Of a stretch of 64,000 nucleotides of DNA, positions 9,775-20,171 are shown in pieces. Source of the stretch: Spisula solida (taxonomy: Eukaryota > Mollusca > Bivalvia > Venerida > Mactridae); assembly GCA_947247005.1 (NCBI GenBank), contig OX365955.1, positions 35,257,822-35,321,821 of the forward strand, written 5' to 3'. The notes beneath the pieces were generated by a model. It worked only from the letters and a program-made list of their open reading frames with translations, made no database searches and was not told the DNA's origin. Position 1 is the stretch's first letter, and each line of letters opens with the position of its first letter. The translations under genes and the position numbers were made by a program.

Positions 9775-10209
9775 AAATGCTGTGTTGGTGAGCTCAAAAT
9801 GGGTGAAAATCGCTCGACTCGGGTAACATTTTTCCTTTTTATTTTCTTATTACTGGATGAATTTTCATGAAACAAAGACGAGAGCCGTCTCCTTAGCGAG
9901 ATACACATTGTGTAATTTCAAATATGTACCAAAATACCTTCATTTTGTCAGAAAGTGCAACCGCGCATTTCCAAAACTGAAAACTTAATGCTGTGTTGGT
10001 GAGGAAAACACAAAAACATGCCAAAATGAGCGGCTCTTTGCCTTTTCTAGTGATTCTGTGGACAAACTATCTTGCGATGCATTGTATTTTATATTTATAC
10101 GACTCGAGAGTCTCATGTTTTGTCAATATATGCATGTATTCGCGACATTTTTTTAAAAACATCAAAATGCTGTGTTGGTGAGCTATTTCTGAAATGCTGT
10201 GTGGGTGAG
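9775..10209 (+). repeat. four copies of an ATGCTGTGTTGGTGAG phrase
   Basis: The phrase occurs at 9775-9792, 9986-10003, 10165-10182 and 10192-10209 (the last with TGTGGGTGAG), separated by unrelated sequence. It is not a simple tandem array. Origin unknown. Confidence 0.6.
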
Positions 10210-10790
10210 CAGTTTCAGAAAAAATGCGTAGATTAACATATTTCTCTTCTCCCGCACTCGATATTAATTGGTAACATATACTTAATACATTAATGCATTG
10301 CTACTTGTTGCATATATTTCCACAGCTAGGTCATGGTTTCTCATTAAACCCACCAAACTCTGTTTCCTTCAGCAAAACTTATTCTTCCCATTCACGCCCT
10401 TTTAAACTCTTTTTTACTGACGGACAACAGCTTTGTCATTTATCTATATAACAGCATAGTTTTCAAATGACCTGTTGATTAATGGTAGTTTTGCTTTATT
10501 TTCAGGGACCCTTCTTTCGATTCAAGCCAGGACACGAGTAAAGGGGCGAAACCGCGAAGACACTTTGTCGAAAAGCCGTATTGTTGTCCCCCGATGTTCC
10601 TTATGTTGTCTATCGGGACAAGCCCGTAGAAACGACTGCAAGTTATTACCAACCAATAGAAAGGGCATTGGCGGGAACAGCGACTCGTAATTGATGTTCA
10701 TATGTCAAAACTAACCAAAGTTAAAATATAAAGATATCTATCTGCTTAATTACTTGTCAGTTTTGTTTATCACTGCTAACTTGTTTCATG
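10210..10790. other. no gene assigned; weak exon-like stretch
   Basis: A splice-acceptor-like TTTTCAG at about 10499-10505 precedes a GC-richer stretch (10506-10690) that is open in one frame for about 60 codons. I do not recognise the protein, and no matching donor or neighbouring exon is visible, so no coding call is made. The rest is AT-rich without clear features. Confidence 0.3.
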
Positions 10791-11272
10791 TACGAGGGGT
10801 GATGTAGAAGTACGTGAACATTTGCTCTTAAAAGTTTATTTTAGGCCAGCTTGGTATGGATGTTACACAACTGCGGGTTTTCCATAAGTGGCATACACCT
10901 AACATAAATTTAAAAACAAGTATTTGCGTCACATAAATGTTTCGAGGATCACAGTTTTTTTGCAATAAACCTTGTTACATTATTGTTGATTGTTACTGTG
11001 TTTCTTCATTTACAGATTGAGAAATATTTTTACTCCTTGTCTAATATCGTATTGAAAACTGCATGGAATTTCAAGGTTAAATTTGGTATACGTTTAATTC
11101 ATAACCATACCGTAAGTACAGAAGTTGTATGTACGTAATTTATGATCATATCCGAATGGAATTTGGTACAATAGTTCAATAAATATCAATATTACATTGT
11201 CTACAGATGTGTAACTGTAAGTATAATGTTTTTAATCAGAGCAAAAGTTCACGTAATTCTGGAGCACCCTAT
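10791..11272. mobile_element. mariner-like non-autonomous remnant
   Basis: The ends are imperfect inverted repeats of about 35 bp: 10791-10829 (TACGAGGGGTGATG, ACGTGAACATTTGCTC) and 11239-11272 read in reverse (TAATAGGGTGCTCCAGAA, ACGTGAACTTTTGCTC). TA lies at both edges, as expected for Tc1/mariner. No transposase is left in the 482 bp. Inner parts recur at 36228-36352 (11 kb side: 10968-11095) and at 43106-43280 (11 kb side: 11097-11270), so this is a dispersed family. Assignment to mariner rests on end sequence and TA alone. Confidence 0.6.
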
Positions 11273-11886
11273 TACATTATTGAGCTACGGTAATAGATTG
11301 ACCAATAACATATCTATAACAATTATGTAAAGAAATGGATAACAAACAGTTTAATCACAGATAAGAATCGCAGTAAACCCATTCTCATAGTAAAAACAAG
11401 CATTTTCCCGAATACACGAATTTATTATTATAAAGAAGAGAAAAATGTTCCGAGAGTGAACAGTGTGTAAGCACAAAGTCGGGGATACTGTTGCAATGAA
11501 ATGACAAATTGCTACACACAGTTCATCATCGTCCCACACATGAGGCAGATTTGGAAAGGTGTTTAAACACCAAAGCAGTCCCACTGAGGACGATTAGGAA
11601 TTACACATACTTTCCCGGATGGTTCCCGATGATTTTAGTAGAACCTGTCCATAAAGCTCCTAGTTGTCATTGGGAGGCAGTGGGACCGATGTACACTTAA
11701 CCGATTTAAACGCAACTGTGGGTTTTGAAATATTTAAGCTAGATAATGTGCTTCAATTTTATTGAAACTTTGCACGTGATGAAATCCATACATGATGTCA
11801 AATATGTGCAAATTTTATTGTAATCAAGGTTTAGATGATCACAAAACCAAACCATTGAAATGTCAAATTCACGAAATAAATAATGA

Positions 11887-11912
11887 AGATTAATTCACCT
11901 ATGAATTAATCT
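11887..11912. repeat. perfect 11-bp stem hairpin
   Basis: AGATTAATTCA and its exact reverse complement are separated by CCTA. The arms are AT-rich. No T-run or other signal points to a role. Confidence 0.65.
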
Positions 11913-12004
11913 AATTTATTACGGGAAAATTCACGTGGTTGCCGGGCCGTCAATTGATACACGGCGACGCTATGTGGTTGTCATGGTTACTCTCGCGTGG
12001 CTCC

Positions 12005-12027
12005 GATATTCACCGAGCGTGAATATC
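12005..12027. repeat. perfect 9-bp stem hairpin
   Basis: GATATTCAC and GTGAATATC flank the loop CGAGC. It lies 93 bp after the preceding hairpin, in a locally GC-richer stretch. Confidence 0.6.
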
Positions 12028-12574
12028 ACAAGTTCTGCCACGTATATGACCACTTGTTTGTCCGACAGCAACGGTGAAAGTTGCATTATTATTTGAGCTG
12101 ACTAAAATAGCTTGTATTAACCGTAGTATGCCGGTTAGTGTCAAATGAGGAAATGGGGCATATGGCGTGGGTCACAGAGAACGAGTCCAGCGTTAGACGA
12201 CGGAACCGAGCCTAGTTGAGGTAATAATATGATTGAATTTGATGAAATAATTTGAGAAATTTCATTTCATGCTGGGCAAGAGCATGTTAAAGTTGGTGTT
12301 AGCAGTACACCAATACTGGTTCCTTTGAGGCTCATTATTTAAATAGTACGTCGTCTACGCTGGCGTTGCTCAGACCCAGCCCCTTGTAAATGTTAACGAA
12401 AGGTTGCTGTCATATAGCGGTACATGTCTACCTGTAAGGCAAACAAGTGCTTATGTTTACATGTAATGAAGCTCAAAATGTTGTTATATAGTGCATGGCG
12501 TGCACGAGCTGACACGGGTCGCTCAGACGACATAACTTTACCACAGTGTATAAACGAGTCAACTTTTGGTTCTC

Positions 12575-12690
12575 GCAATAATGAGTACACGTTGAATTGT
12601 ATAGTATGGCAATAATGAGTACAGTGATGGAAAATCACCGGATGTTTCAATTACAATAATGAGTACACGTTGAGTTGTATGGTATCATAA
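12575..12690. repeat. short imperfect duplication with AATAATGAGTACA
   Basis: 'CAATAATGAGTACACGTTGA' occurs twice about 78 bp apart, and 'ATAATGAGTACAGT' follows each copy, giving four close matches in about 115 bp. Confidence 0.65.
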
Positions 12691-13019
12691 TGAGTACAGT
12701 CATTTGGTTTATACTCGGTTTTTACATGTACCGCTTGTTTTAAACAGGGCGAATACGTCAATACTGTTCTTCTAATAAAATGAATAAAGGTGGATACTAG
12801 GCAGTATTGTATATATATCTAAAATACAATTGTGTATTGTATGCCTATGATTAAAGTTGTTAAACAGGTTTGAATAGTAGAAGAATGTTGACTGAAGGTC
12901 GTGAACCGTCACGGGATGCTTTTGAGTATAAGTTCGCAGGTGCCTTCTATGTCTCTTGTCAAAACAAACGCAGAAATCATGTGAAACATGACACTGTATA
13001 GGTATATAAATCATTTAAC
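12691..13019. other. no gene seen
   Basis: AT-rich sequence. An 80-codon minus-strand open frame (12772-13014) has low-complexity content without a recognisable domain. Confidence 0.4.
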
Positions 13020-13155
13020 TTTGGTTATCTAAACACGGACTCGTCTTTTGAAAAGGAGAGGCATGCTTTAATGTTGGGGTATCTATCACCACTGAAAAAA
13101 TCAATGTGTTTATTTAGTATACCGTATTCGAATAAGTTCATATAACAAAATTATG
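13020..13155 (+). repeat. dispersed repeat, partner at 61797-61945
   Basis: 'AAACACGGACTCGTCTT' through 'GAGGCATGCTTTAATG' matches 61797-61945 in the same orientation with scattered differences. Family not recognised. Confidence 0.65.
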
Positions 13156-13305
13156 CATAATCCATTTATTTAGTTACACACTGGTACATTGTTTTTATTG
13201 TCTTGAAAGAGTTTGTATATATATATACATACCAGGAGCGAATCGCCACATCGACTTGAACACCTGACTTAATTATGATACACAGTCGCTGATTGTCTGC
13301 CTATA

Positions 13306-13545
13306 CAGTCCGTTTAATTAGGTCTGTCACTTGTATACAAACATTGCAATATAATAAAATTGTAGTTTTAATGTTTTAAACATTTTAATTGGAGAAAAGG
13401 GAAGTGAAAACCAATACATTATTCATTAAGGTGCATACTTATACATATAATATATATTGAAATAATACTTTAATAAAATAAATTGCAATGTGTTAAATGT
13501 TCATAAATTTATGTAAACAAGTGACCGACCTAAATAATCCATTTA
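13306..13545 (+). mobile_element. MITE family 1, copy 1
   Basis: About 240 bp with inverted ends: TTAGGTCTGTCACTTGT at the left, and the reverse complement of ACAAGTGACCGACCTAAAT at the right. Related copies lie at 14106-14347 (same orientation) and 46232-46470 (opposite). Inside is 'TTGGAGAAAAGGGAAGTG'. No coding capacity. Superfamily not assigned. Confidence 0.75.
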
Positions 13546-14105
13546 TACGTCGGGTATAATTGGGTGTGTTGTTTTAACGAAGTCTAAAACATCTTTGCGG
13601 TAATGCGTGGTTGTTCGTTTACACATTTAATCCTTGTCACGAATACTGTCGTAAATCACATTAGATTTACTGGAAGACACGTTTAACATCCACATAGTAG
13701 AGAATATTCGGAGAGTAGGGTATCGCTGCTTTTTAGTATCACATACTTCTTTCCGACAGCGCTGATACCAGGTCAAGTGAGTGTGCAGTTCGGACATTAT
13801 TTTAATTTTAGTGTGCAAGTCCGCTAGTAAGGACTGGAGGTGGTTCCGAGGAACCCAATTAGCGAATAGTATAATAGATTAACACAAATAATATCCGTTG
13901 CACAGTATTAGATATTACTCACGGCTTTTGGTTTATTTATACTGAACATCGTGGGGCACGATTTTCAGAATTTAGTGTCGGCTAGACAATCTCGCGATAT
14001 TTTTGTCCTACAACTAAGATAATTTAACACGGAATCCTTAAATGTCCGTGCGGATACGTTGCCATATCAGAGTTGTTATTTAACTTATCAAAACATTCTC
14101 ATCGT
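13546..14105. other. spacer between two MITE copies
   Basis: No gene or repeat unit that I recognise. Confidence 0.45.
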
Positions 14106-14347
14106 ATAGTCCGTTTGATCAGATATGTCACTTGTATGCATGCATCGCAGTATAATAGCACTGTATTTTTACTGTTTCAAACATTTTAATTTGAGAAAAG
14201 GGCAGTGAAAACGAATACATTATTAACTAAAAAGGTATACGCTAATAAACATAATACATATTAAATAAGACATAAATCAGAGCAATTACAATGTTTTTGT
14301 ACACAGCGTTATGTGAACAAGTGACCGACCTAAATAATCGATTTATA
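14106..14347 (+). mobile_element. MITE family 1, copy 2
   Basis: Aligns along its whole length with 13306-13545, including 'AACATTTTAAT' and 'GAGAAAAGGGCAGTGAAAAC', and ends in ACAAGTGACCGACCTAAATAA. The many substitutions indicate an old insertion or an old duplication of the region. Confidence 0.75.
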
Positions 14348-16007
14348 GGGGTATTCATTCAAAATGCCGATTGACAATCTGTTGGATGAATAAACAATCA
14401 CCAATAGCCAGCTGGTGGCACGAACGTTTTGTATACCAAACATAGTCTCTCCTATACTAACGAGAACTCGCGAGGATTTATTTATATTGATATATATGGC
14501 TTATCGACAAAAAACCGTGGTTGTTAAACATGTTTGCCGGTTACTTTCTTTGAACTGATGTTATGTACTATACAAAAAGAAATCGTCACGGATCGCAGAT
14601 TCTCCGTTAGCTGCGATGTTAACAAACGTTCGGGTAGTTTAGACCGGTGCTTCAATTTTTAATCGGCATGATCATCGATCAAATTTGGCTCACAGCAACT
14701 TATATCATTCTGGATCTTTAGTTTTAAGCACGTTTCGTCTGCCATCAGCCAATCCGTTTGATTCATATTTTCTAATATGGGAGTTGAGAATGAATGTTTC
14801 CATCGATACAGCTTTCTAGTATTTTCAACGGGTTTATTGGAACATTTTTCCACCGTCTGCATTAAAACCAAATGAATCCGAACTGTGAAAAGTACGGTGC
14901 CCGAACGTTTCTTTCCGTTGGCGCGACAATATCTTACTGTGAATAATGAAGCGGAAAAAGATAGATTAGGTTTTCACAAGGATAATTGAGAAATAGACAT
15001 AAATAGCGCTAAATGACCGGGCGTTGCCTAAACGATTTTTTACTTGAATTTTTCAAAAATTATTATACATGTTGTATTACATTCCAAAATGCGAACCAAG
15101 TTTATTCATGCAAATTACCATATAAGACATAATTCTTTGATAAGACAGGAACAGAATACCTAACACTTTTAAAATGAATATGTTGGTGTCATCAATGTAA
15201 GAATTAGATAGTATTAATGTATTACAACGATAGGTCGTTTGAAAGCTGTGTCTCGATAACGGGACTCGTGACGTGGGGTCATTTTTGGATGATGAGAAAT
15301 GTTTAATCTTTAGATAAAAGGCGCGCGTACCTTCTTAAAGCGTTTGTAATCTCGACCTAAATCAAAGTTTTGTGTTGCATTCAGTACCTTATTGGCAATT
15401 TTAGTTGCAAACAATATAAAAATAGAATTGAAAGGAAACACCTTTATATTAGTCTTACCACTATGCTGCATAGGGCTTATCAGTCGTATGGAAAGAGACG
15501 ACACGCGTGCCAATGTACGCCTATTTTTTAGCCTAATTACTACCACGCTAACAAACAAAGCGGGGATAAAAGCAGAGTAATCCGCAGATAGGACAACTTT
15601 TATTTTAGAGAGTGCTAAGGGGAGAGAGCTTATTAACGATCTTACAGGCAGTTAAGTACGTTCGCCAAGCCTTCCGTGGTTTAAAATTAATATGGGTTGG
15701 TGTACGTCCTAGAGTTACCGGGGCGAACACGCCTGTTTAAAAACGTAACGATTAAATAAGATTGGTCAAACGCAATGTAGCTATCATACAACGGTTAATA
15801 TCGACATTTAGACAGTGTGATTGTTTCGCGATGACGACATTCACTTGTCCGCCGCTGGTCTGGATTTCTAAATTGCTGCAATTCGCGAAGTCAATTTAAA
15901 TATTTAAATAAGAATTTTGGGGGAAATGAAAATAATAAAGATGTCCAAATTATATTATTCTTCATTTCGTGGCGGAAAATTCTGTCGCTTGGAGGCAACC
16001 GAGGGCG
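14348..16007. other. no gene seen
   Basis: No supported coding sequence. Short open frames on both strands at about 14659-14871 and 15310-15580 overlap each other and resemble no domain I know. No RNA gene structure was found. Confidence 0.45.
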
Positions 16008-16671
16008 TCCGCCGTCCACCGTCCACCGTCAACAATTTGCATTCTATAGGTCACAGTTTTCAATTAATCTTTCTGAAACTTGGTCACAATGTTTGTCTCT
16101 ATGAAGTTCGTAATTGGGTCATTTGGGGTCAAAAACAAGGTCACTAGGTCAAATCAAAGAAAAACCTTGTTAACGCTCTAGAGGTCACATTTTTGACATA
16201 ATCTGAATGAAACTTAGTCACAATGTGTATCTGTAAGTTCGCAACTGGGTCATCTATGGTCACAAACTAGGTCACGAGGTCACATTGAAGAAAACCATTG
16301 TTAACACTTTAGATGTAACATTTATTACCTATTTTTTATAAAACTTGGTCACAATGTTTGTCTCCATGTAATCTTGGTCAAGTTCGTAACTGGGTCTTCT
16401 GGTGTCAAATACTAGGTCACAAGGTCACATCAAAGAAAATTGTTGTTAACACTCCAGAGGTCACGCTTTTTGCCTAATCTTTATGAAACTCGGTCACAAT
16501 GTTTGTCATCATAACATCTAGGTCAAGTTCGTAACTGGGTTTTTTTGCCAAAAAGTGTGTATTTGTAAATTCTACATCAAATATTAAGGTCATATCATAA
16601 AACATACTGATTCTGCCTAAACTGCTAGTCATCAGGTGAGCGCTTTAGGGCCACATGGGCCTCTTGTTTTT
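16008..16671 (+). mobile_element. HINE/pearl-like AGGTCA-rich element, copy B (divergent)
   Basis: This begins with 'CCGTCCACCGTCAACAATT', corresponding to the CCGTC-rich head of copy D. It carries four or five diverged monomers of the 'AGGTCACA...GAAACTTGGTCACAATG...AAGTTCGTAACTGGGTC' type. It ends with 'CAGGTGAGCG', 'AGGGCCACATGGGCC' and TCTTGT, the same terminal design as copies D and E. It has no tRNA-like block. Confidence 0.75.
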
Positions 16672-16734
16672 GTTATTGCAAATTTATGTTGAAATAGAAA
16701 ATAACCATGTTTAAAGAACCAACGTTTGCTTATG

Positions 16735-17050
16735 TAGCGATGTATGTGTAATGTGTTAGTCCCTAGTGTAATAACATGTTTTTGTGTATGTGTTATGCGT
16801 TATATTAGTCTCTAGTGTTGTACCTTGTTTTTAACGAGTATATGTACCATACCATACGCTTGTGCTTTAAATAACATGTAGCTATGTTTGTATTAAGTAT
16901 TGTGTTATTCTCTAGTGATGAGTATTGTGTTATTCTATAGCTGCAACTTGCTTTTATGTATGTATTATGTGATGTGTTATTCTCCAATGATGTAACCTGA
17001 TGTTTTGGTGTATGTATTATTTTTATTGTGATGCCATATTTATATAATAC
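16735..17050 (+). repeat. degenerate ~60-bp tandem repeat
   Basis: About five diverged units with 'GTGTTATTCTCTAGTGATG' and 'TTTTGGTGTATGTATTA'. Similar units occur at 24300-24356 and 25293-25445. Confidence 0.65.
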
Positions 17051-17216
17051 TTTTATCATATAATTACACGTTCAAAAGTGCTGTACAATCACATTTAAGA
17101 CATGGTTGAAACAATTTGACATAGATATAGGCATGCAAACATAACAACAAATATATAAAGAGTGTAAAGGACGTTCGTTCCGGTTTTTGAAAAGCTTTTG
17201 TACTCAAAACAAATTA

Positions 17217-17830
17217 ATATATGAGCCAGTCTCCAGGAAAACCTGCTATAATGACATTATGTAATTACTATATGCAACAAGAGTTTGATGAAGCTCTAAA
17301 ATAAGGAAAACATCATATCTATTGATTCTATTTTAAGTTATTGACCCATATAGTACTATACCTTAGTTTTAAATTTTCCTATGAATCATGTCGAAAACAC
17401 ATACTTCGTTGCGTTGGTGACCAATTTCAGAAAAGTACTCCGATTGAGAAAAACGAGGATTTAGTTGTTTAAAACAGAAGTAGCCTTTCTCTGAATACAA
17501 ACAATTTCGATTTTGATATATATTTTGAAAAGTGAAACATATTTATAGAATTTGGTACTATTTTGAACAGTTTATGTCAAGAATTGATCAAATGGTGTAA
17601 TAATGAAATACTTATTTCAGCTACGTCGAATAACGTTTGAACGACGTTTGCGACGTCACACAAAAAGCTCCGAATAGGGACTCTACAAAAACAGCTGCAA
17701 TTTCCTTAAAACTCAAGATATTAACATAATTTCTTTTGCAATTTGCTTATTTAACATTATCCTGTAATTATATGGAAAAATCAATATTTTTGTCAAAATA
17801 GCAGGTTTTCCTGGAGACTGGCTCATATAT
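17217..17830. mobile_element. 614-bp DNA element with 33-bp perfect TIRs
   Basis: The left end 17217-17249 (ATATATGAGCCAGTCTCC...) is the exact reverse complement of 17798-17830. The inside is AT-rich with no open frame, so it would be a non-autonomous element. The flanks are AT repeats, so the target duplication cannot be read unambiguously. TIRs that are still identical suggest a fairly recent insertion or strong constraint on the ends. Confidence 0.82.
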
Positions 17831-17861
17831 ATTACTCATGAGGTTAGACAAAATTAAATAC

Positions 17862-17957
17862 AAGAGGGCCCAAAGGGCCCTAGGTCCCTCACCAGTCGTA
17901 CTAGTGCATGCACACCCCTATGGTGACCCTACACATTTTCTGAATAAAATTTAAGAA
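17862..17957 (-). mobile_element. HINE-like 3' end fragment, copy C
   Basis: The reverse complement of the last ~95 bp of copy D (33302-33396): ACAAGAGGGCCCAAAGGGCC, then CTAGTGCATGCACACCCC and CTACACATTTTCTGAATAAA. Only the 3' terminal part is present. Confidence 0.85.
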
Positions 17958-18346
17958 CTAATATTTAACCTTTCATAAGAACAAAACATCATCCATGTTA
18001 AGAGACTGCAAGAGTTTTCGTTTTGCCAATAAATGCCTTTTGTTTTCCCATGTACGTGTTTCTTTCAAAATGACGCGTTTTTGTCTATTCATACGTTCCT
18101 TTACTTTTGCAGTTATTTAGTTACTCCTTACTTAAATCAAAGCACTGAAAGTACTGGTGTGTGGCGTACTGATGCCATTAAATCCAATATCGAATCCAGG
18201 TTGTATCATAATTTTATGTCACAGTTCTGATAAGCCCACCCTTACTCAAACATTTGTGCTGCTAAAGACACCAAGAGAACCAGCAGTTACCTGGAACTTA
18301 CTTAAGTAACTATGCTGAGCATCAATGAAGGGATATTTACAAATAC
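17958..18346. other. no gene seen
   Basis: AT-rich sequence just upstream of the target site of the L1/Tx1-type element. A short open frame at 18033-18230 has no known content. Confidence 0.45.
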
Positions 18347-18357
18347 CATTTTTAACG

Positions 18358-19228
18358 TTTCCATATATCATACTGTGGTACTCATGTCTAATTTTGGTAT
18401 AAGTGGAGTCTTAGAGTGGTACACATCATGTAAGTTTTGTAAAAATGGTTTACATGTGTCATAATGTGGTACACATCATGTACTTTTATATTAATGGTAC
18501 ATGAATACATGAGTCATCAAATGGTAACATTGTGTGATTTATGAGTGGTACACATCATTTAATTGTGTATAACTGGCTTATGTGTATCATAATGTGCTAC
18601 TCATCATATAAATTTTGCATAGGTCATAAGCTGGTAATTATCATATTAATTAGCTGTGAATGGAATAAATGACTATTTTGTGTAATTATATGTATGCATG
18701 ATTATTTTATGCCATTGCTAGATTGGTAACTATAATGCGATCCGGCTGAACGATTTATATGCACTTTTTGTCAATTTGGTAACCATCTTACACTTTAGCT
18801 AAGTGATATCAATGTGTACACGATATTACGCACGAGTGAATGTATGTACATGTATGTATAAATGAATGTATGTATGCGTGTTGGTATGGGTGGACGTATG
18901 TACAAGTAGGTATGTTAGTATGTACGACTTATATGAAAGTGTGATACCTGAACGGTTTATTCGAGTTGCATGTATTATGCATGAGCTATTCTGGTTGAAT
19001 TTTCCACACATTGACACAGCCTTCTACACCTATTATAGGAGTTTAAATGTTCTATTGCTTTTTGTTTTGCATTCTTTTTTTGGAATGTCTTTCTTTCTTG
19101 TTGAGCAGTTTGAGTAATACTGGGAAACCGTCGCAATATCTATTATATAGCTGAGTATCAAACTCAATTAATCCAAAATTTATTTCATCATTGATTGTCA
19201 ACCAACATTATCACACTGCAACTATTGA
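18358..19228 (+). promoter_or_regulatory. 5' region of L1/Tx1-type element with ~50-bp monomers
   Basis: The phrase GTGGTACACATCAT occurs at 18416, 18466 and 18545, with a variant at 18594 (spacings 50, 79 and 49), interleaved with 'TCATAATGTG'. A TATG-rich stretch follows at about 18838-18925. Tandem monomers in a 5' UTR are known from some L1 families, where they act as promoters; that role here is inferred. No ORF1 is seen. Confidence 0.5.
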
Positions 19229-20171
19229 ATGACTGAAAATGTAACCTTTGTATCAATGAATGTACAGGGACTAGGTGATAGTCGAAAAAGAAAAGATGTC
19301 TTAAATTATCTGAAAAGTAAAAACTATAACATTTATTTTCTACAAGACACACATTTCACCAATAAGGAGATAATTATATACGTGCTCAGTGGGGATACGA
19401 ATGCCATTTCAGTAATTATACTAGTCAAGCCAGAGGCGTCGCCATATTGATAAATAATAATTTCGATTTTAAATTTATAAGTTGTGATACATACGAAAAT
19501 TGAAATCTGCTTATACTCAAAGCCAATATTTATAGCAATGACATTACATTAATTTGTTTGTATGGCCCTAATAGAGATGACCCTGTTTTCTTCAGATCTA
19601 TAAAAGATAAATTGTTACTAATCGACACTCCATGTATTTTAGTCGGAGATTTCAATCTTGTTTTAGACCCTATTAGTGACTGTTTTAATTATTTACATAT
19701 CAATATTCCAAACGCAAGAGAAGTCGTTCTTGAAATGATTCCGGAATGTAACTTAATTGACTGTTGGAGAGAACAACACATGGAAAAAAACAATATACTT
19801 GGTTCAAGAGAAATCCGGTTAAAAAAGCTAGACTCGACTTTTTCTTGATCTCACATAACCTTTACGCAGAAATGGAAAATACTGAAATAAAGGCTGGCTA
19901 CAGAACGGATCATTCATTAATTTTATTGAATATTCGATTCGGTAACTCTGTTAAAGGTAATTCATTCTGGAAATTCAATAACTCTCTTTTAAAAGATATT
20001 CAATATGTAAATCATATAAAAACTCTAATAAATGAAACAAAACTACAATATGCTTCGACAAACCAACATGATTTAGAAAACATAGGAAATGAAATTATTA
20101 ATTTTGAAATAGATGATAAACTGTTTTTTGAAACCTTGATGATGGAAATAAGAGGTAAATCCATTTGGTAG
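19229..20171 (+). pseudogene. APE endonuclease of L1/Tx1-type element (broken)
   Basis: Starts at ATG 19229, the first in frame before 'VTFVSMNVQGLGDSRKRKDV' (N-terminal Asn motif). It continues with 'IYFLQDTHF' (the catalytic Glu position reads Asp), 'LICLYGPNRDD', 'CILVGDFNLVLDP' (GDFN) and 'TDHSLILLNI' (the SDH position reads TDH). Frame changes lie near 19402 and in the A-run near 19785, and a TGA is at 19501-19503. The frame ends at TAG 20169-20171, beyond which the same frame continues into the RT linker. Confidence 0.82.

Larger units (their letters stand above)
11273..12574. other. no gene seen; contains two hairpins
   Basis: No coding sequence that I can support. Two perfect hairpins are listed separately (11887-11912 and 12005-12027). 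Short open frames in the stretch have no recognisable content. Confidence 0.5.

Noticed and set aside
10475..10690. Host exon after a TTTTCAG acceptor
   Set aside because: Attractive composition, but no donor, no partner exon and no recognisable protein; noted only as a weak possibility.
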